Source of the DNA: Nocardia sputorum
GTDB taxonomy: Bacteria; Actinomycetota; Actinomycetes; Mycobacteriales; Mycobacteriaceae
NCBI RefSeq assembly: GCF_027924405.1
Contig: NZ_AP026978.1
Span: 806,001 to 870,000 of the forward strand
DNA: 64,000 nt
Direction of reading: 5' to 3'
A model generated the notes under the pieces. The model was not told where the DNA came from and made no database searches. It was given only the letters and a program-made list of their open reading frames with translations. Below, in pieces: positions 8,711 to 17,787 of the stretch. How positions within the stretch are numbered: the first letter of the stretch is position 1; each line of letters opens with the position of its first letter. Position numbers and translations under genes: made by a program.

Positions 8711-9907
8711 TCAGCGCGGATCCGTCGCGCCGACCAGCGCGGGGTAGTCCTGCAAATCGATGTCGTTGGCCGCGCTGTCGCCGTATTTCGTCATCAGCGC
8801 GAACATCCGGGATTCGAGGAACCAGTTGCGCATCCTGATGCCGCGCGCGGTCTTCGGCGCCAGGAAGCGGCCGGCGTTGCTGTTGCCCGCGATCTTCGAG
8901 TAGCGCTTCATCATCGCGTCGTAGCGGGCGAAGGCGACGGTGTGATCCCCGTCGGCCGAGGCCAGTTCGCCCGCGATGACGTACGCGCCGACCACGGCGA
9001 GCCCGGTGCCGAAGCCACCCAGCGTGTTCCCGTACCCGGAGTCACCCACCAGCGCGACTCGTCCCTTGGTGTAACCGTCCGGCATCGTGACCTGACTGAT
9101 CGAGTCCAGGTAGAAATCATCGAATTCGCCGAGTTCGGCGAGCATTCGCGGCACCTCCCACCCGACGCCGGCAAAGGTCTCGGCGACGATGCGCCGCTGT
9201 GCCGGGCTGTCGTCGCGGGCGTAGTCCAGCTCGGGGGCGGCGAACATGTACATCTGCTGCGCCTTCGGGCCGCCGCTGATCGCGAGTCGTCCCGGCGCGT
9301 TGTGACCGTGCGCGACCACCCGTTCGCGCGGCCCGGCGGTCGAGCCGTTCCACGGGCTGGCGCCCGCGACGGCGTAGTAGTAACCCAGATGTTTCACGAA
9401 GTCACGCTCGGGACCGAAGGCCAGCCTGCGGACCCGGGAGTGGATGCCGTCGGCGCCGAAGACGAGATCGAAGGTGCGGGCGGGCGCGTGCTCGAACTCG
9501 ACGTGCACGCCGGCAGCGGTGTCCGTGAGCGCGGTGATCGAATCGCCGAACAGGTATTCGCAGTGGTCGGCGGTGCGCCGGTAGATGATCTCGGACAAGT
9601 CGCCGCGCAGGATCTCGACGTCGCCACCGGTGAATTCCCCCGACATCACCGCCAGTCGTGCGCCCCGCTCGTCCACGAAGACGGTGTCGGTGGTGCCGGT
9701 CCTGTGCTGCTCGATGTCATCGAGGATGTTCATCCGCTCCAGCACGGTGCGGTGGGTGCGGCCCTTGAAGTCGACCGCCTGACCGCCGGCGCGCAGTGCC
9801 GGAGCGCGCTCCACGACGGTGACCGCGAATCCGTAACGGTGCAGCCAGTAAGCCAGCGCGGGACCGGCGATGCTCGCGCCGGAGATGAGAACGGTGGTGT
9901 TGCGCAC
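8711..9907 (-). CDS. FAD-dependent monooxygenase (PHBH/TetX-like)
   Basis: 398 residues. An N-terminal Rossmann dinucleotide motif, ISGASIAGPALAYWL (a GxGxxG variant), binds FAD. A DG motif is in LVFGADGIHSRVRR at about residue 160. RVALVGDSGYGNTLGGFGTG near 285 is the FAD-ribityl GD motif. This is the aromatic-hydroxylase/TetX class that oxidises small aromatics or drugs with NADPH and oxygen. The start is GTG at 9907. It is divergent from a TetR gene with palindromic operators between them, the usual design for a substrate-inducible detoxification enzyme. Substrate unknown. Confidence 0.88.
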   Translation of the reverse strand: MRNTTVLISGASIAGPALAYWLHRYGFAVTVVERAPALRAGGQAVDFKGRTHRTVLERMNILDDIEQHRTGTTDTVFVDERGARLAVMSGEFTGGDVEILRGDLSEIIYRRTADHCEYLFGDSITALTDTAAGVHVEFEHAPARTFDLVFGADGIHSRVRRLAFGPERDFVKHLGYYYAVAGASPWNGSTAGPRERVVAHGHNAPGRLAISGGPKAQQMYMFAAPELDYARDDSPAQRRIVAETFAGVGWEVPRMLAELGEFDDFYLDSISQVTMPDGYTKGRVALVGDSGYGNTLGGFGTGLAVVGAYVIAGELASADGDHTVAFARYDAMMKRYSKIAGNSNAGRFLAPKTARGIRMRNWFLESRMFALMTKYGDSAANDIDLQDYPALVGATDPR

Positions 9908-9925
9908 GGAAATCTCCTCGACATT

Positions 9926-9988
9926 GATCTGCGTCCGAAGGAAACTGTATCCATCGGACGCAGATCAGCGTATGGTAGACACAGTTTC
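9926..9988. promoter_or_regulatory. Nested inverted repeats between monooxygenase and TetR
   Basis: A perfect 13-bp inverted repeat, GATCTGCGTCCGA (9926-9938) and its complement (9954-9966), is interleaved with a second pair, GAAACTGT (9941-9948) and ACAGTTTC (9981-9988). The longer second motif reads GAAACTGTATCCAT on one strand and GAAACTGTGTCTACCAT on the other, so two oppositely oriented promoters or operators lie side by side. They fit control of both divergent genes by the adjacent TetR. Confidence 0.7.
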
Positions 9989-10019
9989 ACGTCAAGACGT
10001 TCTCCGGAAGGATGCGGGC

Positions 10020-10736
10020 ATGCCGACACCGACCGCACTCGAGTTGCTCTGGGGCACCGGTCAGCGCCCGAAACGGGGTCCGAAACCAGCGCTGTCACTC
10101 GAGCGGATCGTGGGTGAGGCCATCGCCCTCGCCGACGCCGAAGGGCTGGCGCACCTGTCCATGCAGCGGGTGGCCGAGCGGCTGGGTTTCACGAAGATGT
10201 CGCTGTACCGCTACGTGCCGGGCAAGGCCGAGCTCGTCGCGCTGATGCTGGACACGGCGCTGGGCGCGCCGCCGGAACTGCGCGCCGGTCGGGAGCGCTC
10301 GGAGGACGGCTGGCGCGAGCTGCTGGGCGTGTGGTGCGAGACGATCTACGAACGCTTCTGCGCCCATCCCTGGTCGCTGGAGGTGTCGGTGGGCAGGCGG
10401 CCGGTCGGCCCGAACGAACTGGCCTGGATGGAAGCCGCGCTCGGCGCGCTGGCCGGGACCGGGCTCACCACCGCCGAACGCCTGGACACCATCGTCCTGC
10501 TGACCGGCCACGCCCGTAGCCTGGCGCAGCAGGTGCGGATGGTGGCCGCCGACGAGTTCGAGCGACAGGTCGCGGGGCAGTTCGCCGAAATGGTGGCCGC
10601 CGCGGCCGATCGATACCCGGCTTCGGCGGCGGCCTTCGCGGAGGAAGGCGCGGTCGAGGGAGGGGTGGGTGCGCTGGAATTCGGTATCGAGCGCATTCTC
10701 GACGGACTGGCCGTGCTCATCGCGCGCCGCGGGTGA
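10020..10736 (+). CDS. TetR-family regulator of the divergent monooxygenase
   Basis: 238 residues. After a short RPKRGPKPAL tail, the HTH (about residues 22-65) includes MQRVAERLGFTKMSLYRYVPGKAELV. The C-terminal all-helical ligand domain is of the TetR_C type found next to FAD monooxygenases. The ATG at 10020 is preceded by GGAAGGA; earlier in-frame starts would include the operator region and are rejected. It probably represses itself and the monooxygenase through the inverted repeats at 9926-9988. Confidence 0.88.
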   Translation: MPTPTALELLWGTGQRPKRGPKPALSLERIVGEAIALADAEGLAHLSMQRVAERLGFTKMSLYRYVPGKAELVALMLDTALGAPPELRAGRERSEDGWRELLGVWCETIYERFCAHPWSLEVSVGRRPVGPNELAWMEAALGALAGTGLTTAERLDTIVLLTGHARSLAQQVRMVAADEFERQVAGQFAEMVAAAADRYPASAAAFAEEGAVEGGVGALEFGIERILDGLAVLIARRG

Positions 10737-10759
10737 CCGGCTCGGCCTACGCTCGGACC

Positions 10760-11182
10760 ATGACCGACGAACCCGACCTGAAACAGGATTCGATCACCAC
10801 CGTGCGGGAGTTCTTCGCCGCGCTCGGGATGGGCGCCTCCGAGGAGGCGATCGACCTGCTGCACCCGGACATCGTCTGGAAGAACACTTCGCTGCCCGAT
10901 GTTCGCGGCATCCGGCGGGTCGGCGGCGTGCTGCGCGGGCTGCGTCGTGACTGGCTCGGCTTCGGAGTGGATCTGCACCATATCGCCGCCGACGGCGACG
11001 TCGTGCTGACCGATCGCACCGACTACCTGCGCTTCGGGCCGGTGCGCGTCGGGTTCTGGGTGACGGGCACGTTCGAGCTGCGCGACGGCCGAATCATCCT
11101 GTGGCACGACCATTTCAGCTGGGAGAACTTCTTGCGCGGCACGGCCGCCGGCCTGTGGCGCGCGGCGCTGACCCGGCGCTGA
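10760..11182 (+). CDS. Limonene-epoxide-hydrolase/SnoaL-like protein
   Basis: 140 residues with an NTF2-like cone fold. IVWKNTSLPDVRG early on, LTDRTDYLRFG in the middle and FELRDGRIILWHDHFSW near the end match the limonene-1,2-epoxide hydrolase family, where Asp-Arg-Asp activate water; an R-D pair and the late Asp are present. TACGCT at 10748-10753 is a -10 box 6 nt before this ATG, so a leaderless start is preferred to the earlier GTG at 10733. It follows the TetR gene by 23 bp. A role in epoxide or small-molecule detoxification is plausible, not shown. Confidence 0.78.
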   Translation: MTDEPDLKQDSITTVREFFAALGMGASEEAIDLLHPDIVWKNTSLPDVRGIRRVGGVLRGLRRDWLGFGVDLHHIAADGDVVLTDRTDYLRFGPVRVGFWVTGTFELRDGRIILWHDHFSWENFLRGTAAGLWRAALTRR

Positions 11183-11185
11183 CCC

Positions 11186-11458
11186 TCAGGAGTGCTTGGC
11201 CAGGTAGTCCAGATAGACCGGCCGCAACACCTCGGCGACCGCGCCGTCGCCCGCGTGCACGTAGTCGTCGAGCATGGGCAGCACGTACTTGATGTCCGCC
11301 TCGCTTTCGCCGACATTGCCCGCGGCGGCCTCCGCGGCCGGGATCGACGTGAGCAGCCGCCACAGGAACTTCACGTCACCGCGTCGCACGGCCAGCCTCA
11401 TCGCCCGGTCGTGCAGTTCCTTCGACGACAGCTTCTCCAAATCCTCGTTACCGGACAT
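11186..11458 (-). CDS. Conserved actinobacterial small protein, function unknown
   Basis: 90 residues, acidic and helical, beginning MSGNEDLEKLSSKELHDRAM. The pattern (LSSKELHD, DVKFLWRLL, IPAAEAAAGN) matches a widespread uncharacterised actinobacterial family as I remember it. No cysteine, signal peptide or membrane segment. The stop lies 3 bp from the convergent hydrolase-like gene. The ATG at 11458 is chosen over a longer in-frame ORF because family members begin here. Confidence 0.75.
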   Translation of the reverse strand: MSGNEDLEKLSSKELHDRAMRLAVRRGDVKFLWRLLTSIPAAEAAAGNVGESEADIKYVLPMLDDYVHAGDGAVAEVLRPVYLDYLAKHS

Positions 11459-11535
11459 ACCAGCGACTCTATCCGCCGAATCGGCCGACAGCGACGGCGT
11501 GGCGAATCCCGTGGCCGCGCGCACGCCGTGCTGCG

Positions 11536-11913
11536 ATGACTGCCATGACCCAGCAACCGCAGTCCGGCTTCCGCGTCAAGCGCGTCTACGACGAACCAGA
11601 CCCCGACGACGGCACCCGGGTGCTCGTCGACCGGCTCTGGCCGCGGGGCATCACCAAAGCGCAAGCGCGGGTCGATCGCTGGCCCAAAGCGCTCACTCCG
11701 TCCACCGAGTTGCGGCGCTGGTTCCACGCCGACCGGGACGCGCGGGGCCCGGAATTCGCCCGGCGCTACCGCGCCGAACTGGCTGTTCCGGAGGTTCAAC
11801 AAGATTTGCGGGATTTGCGCGCTCTGGCCGCCGAAGGTCCGGTCACATTGCTCACGGCCGTACAGGATCCGGCACACAGCCATGTTCCGGTGTTGCTCGA
11901 GCTGCTCCGCTGA
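11536..11913 (+). CDS. DUF488 family protein
   Basis: 125 residues of the DUF488 family: KRVYDEPDPDDGTRVLVDRLWPRGI near the N-terminus and VTLLTAVQDPAHSHVPVLLELL at the C-terminus are characteristic. The family is uncharacterised; some members are speculated to bind nucleic acid. ATGs at 11536 and 11545 are both possible starts and no strong ribosome-binding site separates them. It stands alone, divergent from the 90-aa gene. Confidence 0.85.
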   Translation: MTAMTQQPQSGFRVKRVYDEPDPDDGTRVLVDRLWPRGITKAQARVDRWPKALTPSTELRRWFHADRDARGPEFARRYRAELAVPEVQQDLRDLRALAAEGPVTLLTAVQDPAHSHVPVLLELLR

Positions 11914-11991
11914 GCGTTCGTGACGTGCGGGTTTACCACAAATTCACGGACACGCCTCGCCGTCCCCGAGCGCGGAACCGGGAACCGGAGG

Positions 11992-12098
11992 TAGCGTCGG
12001 GTGTGCGGGCCGCGGCGGTGTGGCTCGTACGGGAGGTCCTGACCGTGACTGAGCTACTCAGTACGAGGGGGCCGGCACCCGGCCCTCGTGGCGCCTGA
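11992..12098 (+). promoter_or_regulatory. phoH2 leader: promoter, leaderless mini-ORF and hairpin
   Basis: TAGCGT at 11992-11997 is a good -10 box. About 6 nt later a GTG at 12003 opens a 31-codon frame ending at 12098. Inside it, 12063-12089 folds into a strong GC hairpin (ACGAGGG and CCGG arms with a 2-nt bulge). A Shine-Dalgarno-like GGGAGG precedes an internal in-frame GTG at 12045, so a 17-residue product is also possible. The phoH2 GTG follows 81 bp later. Leader control of phoH2 is inference. The remainder of 11914-12179 shows no other gene. Confidence 0.45.
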
Positions 12099-12179
12099 CG
12101 GCAACGTCGGGTCCATCAGGACGGACCGGTCCAGCGAGATCGTTCGTGCGACTGCCGCGCGAACACAGAGGAGCCCACC

Positions 12180-13565
12180 GTGACTGCTGCACGCTCCGTT
12201 TCCGCTCCCTCGGCGAACTCCAGCTCCGCGAAAGGCGGAGCCGCCGCGAAGGGGGCCCGCCCCTCGCAATCAGCCGGCAAAACCTTCGTCATCGACACGT
12301 CCGTCCTGCTGTCGGATCCCTGGTCCTTCACGCGGTTCGGCGAACACGACGTGGTGTTACCCCTGGTGGTCATCAGTGAACTCGAAGCCAAACGGCACCA
12401 TCACGAGCTGGGCTGGTTCGCGCGCGAAGCCCTGCGTAACCTGGACGATCTGCGCCTGCAGTACGGCAGGCTGGATCAGCAGGTGCCGATCGGCACCGAG
12501 GGCGGAACGTTGCAGGTGGAATTGAACCACACCGATCCCGCGGTCCTTCCGGTCGGCTTCCGCACCGACACCAACGACTCCCGGATCCTGGCCTGTGCGC
12601 TCAACCTCGCGGCCGAGGGCCGCGAAGTGGTGTTGGTGTCCAAGGACATTCCGCTGCGGGTCAAGGCGAGCGCGGTGGGCTTGCACGCCGACGAGTACCA
12701 CGCCCAGGACGTGGTCACCTCGGGCTGGTCCGGCATGGTGGAACTCGATGTCAGCACGGCGCGCATCGATCAGCTCTACGCCGAGTCGGTGATCGATCTC
12801 GACGAAGCACGAGAGCTGCCCTGCCACACCGGCATTCGGCTGCTCGGCGTCAGTTCGAGCGCGCTGGGCCGGGTTACCCCGGACAAGCGGGTGCAACTGG
12901 TGCGCGAGCGCGAGGCGTTCGGGCTGCACGGCCGTTCCGCCGAGCAGCGCATCGCGCTCGACCTGCTGCTGGACGAGAGCGTCGGCATCGTCTCGCTGGG
13001 TGGCCGGGCGGGTACCGGCAAGTCGGCGCTCGCGTTGACCGCGGGCCTGGAGGCGGTGCTGGAACGGCGGACGCAGCGCAAGGTGGTGGTCTTCCGCCCG
13101 CTCTACGCGGTGGGCGGCCAGGAGCTGGGCTACCTGCCCGGCACCGAGAGCGAGAAGATGGGCCCGTGGGCCCAGGCGGTCTTCGACACGCTCGACGGGC
13201 TGGCCAGCCGCGAGGTGATGGAGGAGGTGCTCAGCCGCGACATGCTCGAGGTGCTGCCGCTGACCCACATTCGCGGGCGGTCGCTGCACGACTCCTTCGT
13301 GATCGTGGACGAAGCCCAGTCGTTGGAGCGGAATGTGCTGCTCACGGTGCTCAGCCGGCTGGGAACCGGCTCGCGGGTGGTGCTCACCCACGACGTGGCT
13401 CAGCGCGACAATCTGCGCGTCGGCAGGCACGACGGTGTCGCGGCGGTGGTCGAGAAGCTCAAAGGCCACCCGCTTTTCGCGCACATCACGCTGACCCGTA
13501 GCGAGCGCTCGCCGATCGCGGCGCTGGTCACCGAGATGCTGGAGGAGTACGGCCCCAACGCCTGA
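12180..13565 (+). CDS. phoH2: PIN-PhoH protein (PhoH2)
   Basis: 461 residues in two domains. After a low-complexity start, a PIN nuclease domain spans about residues 35-165: [15 protein letters not shown], then acidic residues in [19 protein letters not shown] and VSKDIPL. A PhoH ATPase domain fills the C-terminal half, with Walker A GRAGTGKS at 275-282 and [12 protein letters not shown] as Walker B. Mycobacterial PhoH2 is reported as an ATP-dependent RNA helicase/RNase and a toxin-antitoxin component. The GTG start follows GAGGAG. The neighbourhood matches the Rv1094-Rv1095 region. No separate antitoxin gene is evident; the upstream leader ORF is the only candidate. Confidence 0.95.
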   Translation: MTAARSVSAPSANSSSAKGGAAAKGARPSQSAGKTFVIDTSVLLSDPWSFTRFGEHDVVLPLVVISELEAKRHHHELGWFAREALRNLDDLRLQYGRLDQQVPIGTEGGTLQVELNHTDPAVLPVGFRTDTNDSRILACALNLAAEGREVVLVSKDIPLRVKASAVGLHADEYHAQDVVTSGWSGMVELDVSTARIDQLYAESVIDLDEARELPCHTGIRLLGVSSSALGRVTPDKRVQLVREREAFGLHGRSAEQRIALDLLLDESVGIVSLGGRAGTGKSALALTAGLEAVLERRTQRKVVVFRPLYAVGGQELGYLPGTESEKMGPWAQAVFDTLDGLASREVMEEVLSRDMLEVLPLTHIRGRSLHDSFVIVDEAQSLERNVLLTVLSRLGTGSRVVLTHDVAQRDNLRVGRHDGVAAVVEKLKGHPLFAHITLTRSERSPIAALVTEMLEEYGPNA

Positions 13566-13638
13566 TCCCGCGGTGCTGTTCAACGCTGTGTTTCACGGCA
13601 TGTCCGGTGGGTATCATCCGCCGCGATAGCTGTTCGGT

Positions 13639-13673
13639 ATGACCCGGTGACCGCCCGTCGGTCACCGGGTCAT
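13639..13673 (+). terminator. Strong hairpin downstream of phoH2
   Basis: A perfect 14-bp inverted repeat, ATGACCCGGTGACC (13639-13652) and its complement (13660-13673), with a 7-nt loop. It lies 73 bp after the phoH2 stop and before the lipoprotein gene. There is no T-tract, as is common for terminators in this GC class. Confidence 0.6.
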
Positions 13674-13754
13674 CGCCTGACAATCGGCCGAGGCTACTCG
13701 TGGCGCCGTCACGGAGTCCGCGGTGTGCCGGTAGCCCACAGCGAGAGGATGGAC

Positions 13755-14357
13755 ATGCACCACTTCGCTCGACGAACGGCTGGATTCACCGCGGTGCTCG
13801 TCGCGGCAGGGCTGGTCTCGGCCGGCTGCGGCGGCGATGACAACGCCGGCGACAGCGCCAAAACCGGGATGGCCAGCATGACCGGCATGGTCACCTCGAT
13901 GATCAGCCCCGGCACCGCCACCGGCAGCCCCACGCGCACCGGGGAAGAGCCGACAGGCACCACGGGCGCCACGGCCACCACGGGGGCGAGCGCGGAGGGC
14001 ACCAAGATCGCCACGCCGGGCGGCGAGATCAGCGTCGACGGCGACATCTACGAGAAGTACGTGCAGCTCGGTGGCCCGACCGGCACGCTCGGCCTCCCGT
14101 TGGAAGCCGAGGAGAAGGGCCCCGACGACGGGGAATATCAGGACTTCGCGGGCGGCACGATCTACGAGGCCAAGGACGGCGACCCGCACGTCGTCTGGGG
14201 CGAGATCCGCAAGGCATGGGAAGACAACGGCGGCGCGCAGGGACAGCTCGGCTACCCGATCAGCGACGAGAAGGACATCCCCGGCGGCAAGCAGAGCGAC
14301 TTCACCGGCGGCACCATCACCTGGGTGAACGGTACTATCACGGTCACGCCGAAGTAG
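13755..14357 (+). CDS. LGFP-repeat lipoprotein
   Basis: 200 residues. The signal peptide has basic residues then a hydrophobic core, with lipobox VSAGC at Cys25. It is followed by a Thr/Gly-rich linker to about residue 95 and two LGFP-type repeats (GGPTGTLGLPLEAEEKGP and AQGQLGYPISDEKDI). LGFP repeats are proposed to hold proteins at the mycolic-acid/arabinogalactan wall of Corynebacteriales, so this product is probably anchored in the envelope. The ATG at 13755 is preferred over 13749 because GAGAGG is then at proper distance. Confidence 0.85.
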   Translation: MHHFARRTAGFTAVLVAAGLVSAGCGGDDNAGDSAKTGMASMTGMVTSMISPGTATGSPTRTGEEPTGTTGATATTGASAEGTKIATPGGEISVDGDIYEKYVQLGGPTGTLGLPLEAEEKGPDDGEYQDFAGGTIYEAKDGDPHVVWGEIRKAWEDNGGAQGQLGYPISDEKDIPGGKQSDFTGGTITWVNGTITVTPK

Positions 14358-14458
14358 GAGCCAGATATTCGGCGTCCGGGGTCGCGGTGTGGTCCCGGTT
14401 GCCTGTGAATCCCATCCATCCGCTCCCGCTCCGCGGGCCAAGCCGCTAGGTTATCTCG

Positions 14459-15316
14459 GTGCAAACTCTCCTGACCGACCGCGAACTGCTCGAATCGCTC
14501 GCGGTGGACGTAGAACTGCTGCTGCGTAAGCACGTCGATGTCGCCGACGGGTGGCAGCCCCACGACTTCGTGCCGTGGGACGACGGACGCAACTTCGCCT
14601 TCCTCGGCGGTGACGACTGGACGCCGGAGCAGTCCGAGCTCAGCGACACCGCCAAACTGGCGTTGACCGTCTCGGTGCTGATCGCCGACAACCTGCCCTC
14701 GTATCACCGCGAGATCGGCAAATACCTGCGCACCGGCGCGTGGTGGCGCTGGGTGGGCCGCTGGACGGCCGAGGAGAACCGCCACGAGATCACCATCCGC
14801 AACTACCTCATGGTCACCAGGGCCGTCGACCCGGTGGAGTTGGAGCGGTTGCGCATGGAGCACATGACCAAGGGCTTCCGTCGCCCGGCGATGCACCTGC
14901 TCGACGTACTGGCCAACTGCGCGTTCGAGGAGGCCGCCAGCGCCGTTCGGCATCGCAACACCGCCGCGCTCGGTGAGAATCCCCTGGTCACCGCCATCGC
15001 TGAGCGGATCGCGCTGGATGACGAACTGCAGTCGGTGTTCTTCGCCGACCTGATCGCCGCCGCGCTCGATCTGGCGCCCGACCAGGCCGTGCGGGCCATC
15101 GCCGACCGGGTCGCCGGCTTCGAGGTCCCCACGGTGACGCTCTCGGACGGCCGCAGCAGCGACGCGGTGCTCGCCGAGGCGGGCATCTACGACCGCGCCA
15201 AGGAGGGGGAGCTGGTCTTCGCCCCCTTGCTGCGGCGGTGGAACATCTTCAGTCGGACCGATTTCGGTCCGGACGGGGAGCTGGCGCGCGAGGAGCTCGC
15301 GCACTTGCGCGACTGA
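14459..15316 (+). CDS. desA2: Acyl-ACP desaturase (DesA2-like)
   Basis: 285 residues of the fatty-acid desaturase type 2 (ferritin-like) family. The iron-binding pattern is present in part: EENRHEITIRNYL near residue 105 supplies the first E..H, and NCAFEEAASAVRHRNTA near 165 supplies another E..H. Such enzymes place a double bond in ACP-bound acyl chains; mycobacterial DesA1/DesA2 feed mycolic-acid synthesis. The GTG start is leaderless, with TAGGTT at 14447-14452. In M. tuberculosis desA2 is beside phoH2 (recalled), as here apart from the inserted lipoprotein gene. Confidence 0.9.
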   Translation: MQTLLTDRELLESLAVDVELLLRKHVDVADGWQPHDFVPWDDGRNFAFLGGDDWTPEQSELSDTAKLALTVSVLIADNLPSYHREIGKYLRTGAWWRWVGRWTAEENRHEITIRNYLMVTRAVDPVELERLRMEHMTKGFRRPAMHLLDVLANCAFEEAASAVRHRNTAALGENPLVTAIAERIALDDELQSVFFADLIAAALDLAPDQAVRAIADRVAGFEVPTVTLSDGRSSDAVLAEAGIYDRAKEGELVFAPLLRRWNIFSRTDFGPDGELAREELAHLRD

Positions 15317-15354
15317 CCTGCCGTCCTCGGGTCCGTCGCGACGGACGCGTCTCG

Positions 15355-15398
15355 CGAACGCCACCTCGGTAGCCGCACGGTTACCCAGGTGGCGTTCG
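15355..15398 (+). terminator. Terminator hairpin between desA2 and fumC
   Basis: CGAACGCCACCT (15355-15366) pairs perfectly with 15387-15398; inside the loop GGTA and TACC can extend the stem after a single mismatch. TTTCGG follows on the plus strand. It sits 38 bp after desA2 in a convergent gap and probably ends desA2 transcription, perhaps fumC as well. Confidence 0.7.
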
Positions 15399-15471
15399 TT
15401 TCGGCACGGCTTGCCGGTGGCCGATGACGCTGTGGTGACGGTCGGGCGTGTGGCGGACGAGGGCGGTCTCG

Positions 15472-16875
15472 TCAGTCCTGGTCCGCCACCTTCGCCATGG
15501 CCAGGACGTCGAGGCGGCGGTCGAGTTCCTCCTCGGTCAGCTTCTCGCCCAGCAGACCGCGGTCGATGACGGTCTGCCGGATGGTCTTCTTCTCCTTCAG
15601 CGCTTCCTTCGCCACCGCGGCCGCCTCCTCGTAGCCGATCGCCGAGTTCAGCGGCGTCACGATCGACGGCGAGGACTCGGCGAGCGTGCGCAAATGCTCG
15701 ACATTGGCGACCAGGCCGCGCACGCACTTGTCGGCGAACAGGCGGGAGACGTTGGCCAGCAGGCGAATCGACTCCAGCAAGTTGCGCGCCATCACCGGGA
15801 TGTACACGTTCAGTTCGAAGGCGCCGTTCGCGCCCGCGAAGGCGACCGCGGCGTCGTTGCCGATCACCTGCGCGCCGACCTGGGTCACCGCCTCGGGGAG
15901 CACCGGGTTCACCTTGCCGGGCATGATCGAGCTGCCCGGCTGCAGATCCGGCAGCTGGATCTCGGCCAGGCCGGTGAGCGGACCCGAGCCCATCCAGCGG
16001 ATGTCGTTGGCGATCTTGGTCAGGCTCACCGCGATGGTGCGCAGCGCGCCGGACGCCTCGACCAGGCCGTCGCGCGCGGCCTGTGCCTCGAAGTGATCCT
16101 CGGCCTCGCGCAGCGCGTCGATGTCGGTGGCCCGCACGAGCTCCGCGACGACCTTCGCGCCGAAGCCCTCCGGTGCGTTCAGGCCGGTGCCGACCGCCGT
16201 TCCGCCGATCGGCAGTTCGCCCAGCCGCGGCAGCGTCGCCATGATGCGGTCGATACCGGCGGCGACCTGACGGGTGTAGCCGCCGAATTCCTGGCCCAGC
16301 GTCACCGGGACCGCGTCCATCAGGTGGGTGCGGCCGGACTTCACCACGGTCCGCCATTCCACCGACTTGTCCAGCAGCGCCAGCCGCAGATGCTCCAGCG
16401 CGGGAACGAGATCGGTGATGACCGCTTCGGTGGCGGCGAGATGCGTTGCGGTGGGGAAGGTGTCGTTGGACGACTGGGACATGTTCACGTCGTCGTTCGG
16501 GTGCACGGTGACGCCGTTGGCCTTGGCCAGCGAGGCGATCACCTCGTTGGCGTTCATGTTCGAGCTGGTGCCGGAACCGGTTTGGAAGACGTCGATCGGG
16601 AACTGGTCGTCATGCCTGCCGTCGGCGATCTCGTTCGCCGCGGCGATGATGGCATCGGCCTTCGCGGGATCGAGCAGACCCAGGTCGCGGTTCACCGTGG
16701 CGCACGCGGCCTTCAGCAGGCCGAGCGCGCGAATCTGCGCCCGCTCCAAGCCGCGTCCGCTGATCGGGAAGTTCTCCACGGCCCGCTGGGTCTGCGCCCG
16801 CCACAAAGCGTCCACCGGAACCCGGACCTCGCCCATGGTGTCGTGCTCGATGCGGTACTGCGTCTCCTCGCTCAT
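15472..16875 (-). CDS. fumC: Fumarate hydratase class II
   Basis: TCA-cycle enzyme hydrating fumarate to L-malate; cytosolic homotetramer without an iron-sulfur cluster. 467 residues from the chosen ATG. The family signature [11 protein letters not shown] is at about residues 313-323; the substrate segments [14 protein letters not shown] and [13 protein letters not shown] are present, as is [15 protein letters not shown] with the catalytic His. The ATG at 16875 lies 7 nt after TAGGGT and is leaderless; an upstream in-frame start is disfavoured. It is convergent with desA2. In related genomes glpX is directly upstream; here about 0.9 kb of repeat-bearing DNA separates them. Confidence 0.98.
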   Translation of the reverse strand: MSEETQYRIEHDTMGEVRVPVDALWRAQTQRAVENFPISGRGLERAQIRALGLLKAACATVNRDLGLLDPAKADAIIAAANEIADGRHDDQFPIDVFQTGSGTSSNMNANEVIASLAKANGVTVHPNDDVNMSQSSNDTFPTATHLAATEAVITDLVPALEHLRLALLDKSVEWRTVVKSGRTHLMDAVPVTLGQEFGGYTRQVAAGIDRIMATLPRLGELPIGGTAVGTGLNAPEGFGAKVVAELVRATDIDALREAEDHFEAQAARDGLVEASGALRTIAVSLTKIANDIRWMGSGPLTGLAEIQLPDLQPGSSIMPGKVNPVLPEAVTQVGAQVIGNDAAVAFAGANGAFELNVYIPVMARNLLESIRLLANVSRLFADKCVRGLVANVEHLRTLAESSPSIVTPLNSAIGYEEAAAVAKEALKEKKTIRQTVIDRGLLGEKLTEEELDRRLDVLAMAKVADQD

Positions 16876-17787
16876 GATCCCGACCCTATGCCGCACCCGC
16901 CTCCCATGGGGCAGCCACGCCTGAGGTCATTCGCACACCTCGGCAGGCCCCGCCGGGGAATACGCACCGTTCGCTCGATGTCGCCGCCATACGGCCCGGA
17001 GCCGCGCCGGCCTACCAACCCCGTACGGGGTACATGCGAGAAGCAGACAACCGGTCCGCAAGAGCGGCACACGGCGAGGGGGAGCTTGAAGCGGGTGACA
17101 GTCGAGCATGAAGCGCACCGCCTCGACCCGAGTCCGCACTGGCTGAGGAAGCCGCACCTTGCGGCCGACGGTGCACAACGGCGCGCTCAGCACGCCATCG
17201 GTGGACGTCGACCGGCGCAGTCGAAGCGGCTCTGCTTACGCGATGTGTCCACGTCGGAGACATGGCTGCTTTGTCAGCCGCGCGGCACGCGATCTCTGAA
17301 TCGGGCACTGTGGACAAGCCGTTTCCCGTGCGCGGCGGTCCTGGCTCCCGGATCGTCGAGCCCGGGCCGCGCACCCCGCGCGCCAGCGGGTGAACGGTCC
17401 CTGCCCCGCTATCCGATCGCCCATCAGTAGAAAAGCGACCGACGCACGATGTGAACGGGTGCACTTCGGGGGCGCGGTCCCCACACTGCGGAACCACTGA
17501 CCCCAGCTCCCGATTTCGAGCGAAGCGAGACCGAGCATCCGCCGTTCGCGGCCCGGCTCGCGTTTGCGTGGCCGCCGCGTCCGCGACGAAGGAGCAAGCG
17601 GTGGTTGCGCAAACGCGAGCCACCAGGGGGCCGCGAACACCCAGCGCCGCAGGCGCTGGAAAAACCAACACAGCCCGGCTCGCGTTTGCGTGGCCGCCGC
17701 GTCCGCGACGAAGGAGCAAGCGGTGGTTGCGCAGACGCGAGCCAAAAGGGGGCCGCGAACACGCCGCGACGAAGTCGCGGCCAAATG
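16876..17787. other. 0.9-kb non-coding insert between fumC and glpX
   Basis: No convincing gene. Both strands carry several overlapping open frames of about 60-260 codons, but they are arginine- and alanine-rich, have no ribosome-binding sites and run through palindromes, so they are read as GC-driven shadows. The glpX-proximal third (17551-17781) contains the tandem palindromic repeat described separately. The fumC-proximal part shows no recognisable structure. Confidence 0.6.
17551..17762. repeat. Two tandem copies (122-bp period) of a palindromic element
   Basis: Each copy has the arm GGCTCGCGTTTGCG, a 39-nt loop and the complementary arm, then a conserved GGGGGCCGCGAACAC. Copy 1 arms are 17555-17568 and 17608-17621, a perfect 14-bp pair. 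Copy 2 arms are 17677-17690 and 17730-17743, with one mismatch. The loop is the same in both copies. Each copy is followed by a short perfect hairpin: CCAGCGCC/GGCGCTGG (17641-17659) after copy 1, and GCCGCGAC/GTCGCGGC (17763-17781) after copy 2. Seen from glpX, the second hairpin lies at its 3' end and is followed by a C/T-rich run, so it may act as terminator. Confidence 0.85.

Noticed and set aside
15448..17430. A 660-codon plus-strand frame across fumC and the downstream gap
   Set aside because: Antisense to fumC for most of its length, and its extension into the gap has no domain or start signal.
17551..17762. CRISPR array
   Set aside because: Only two copies, with an internal palindrome and no unique spacers of uniform size; no cas genes nearby.
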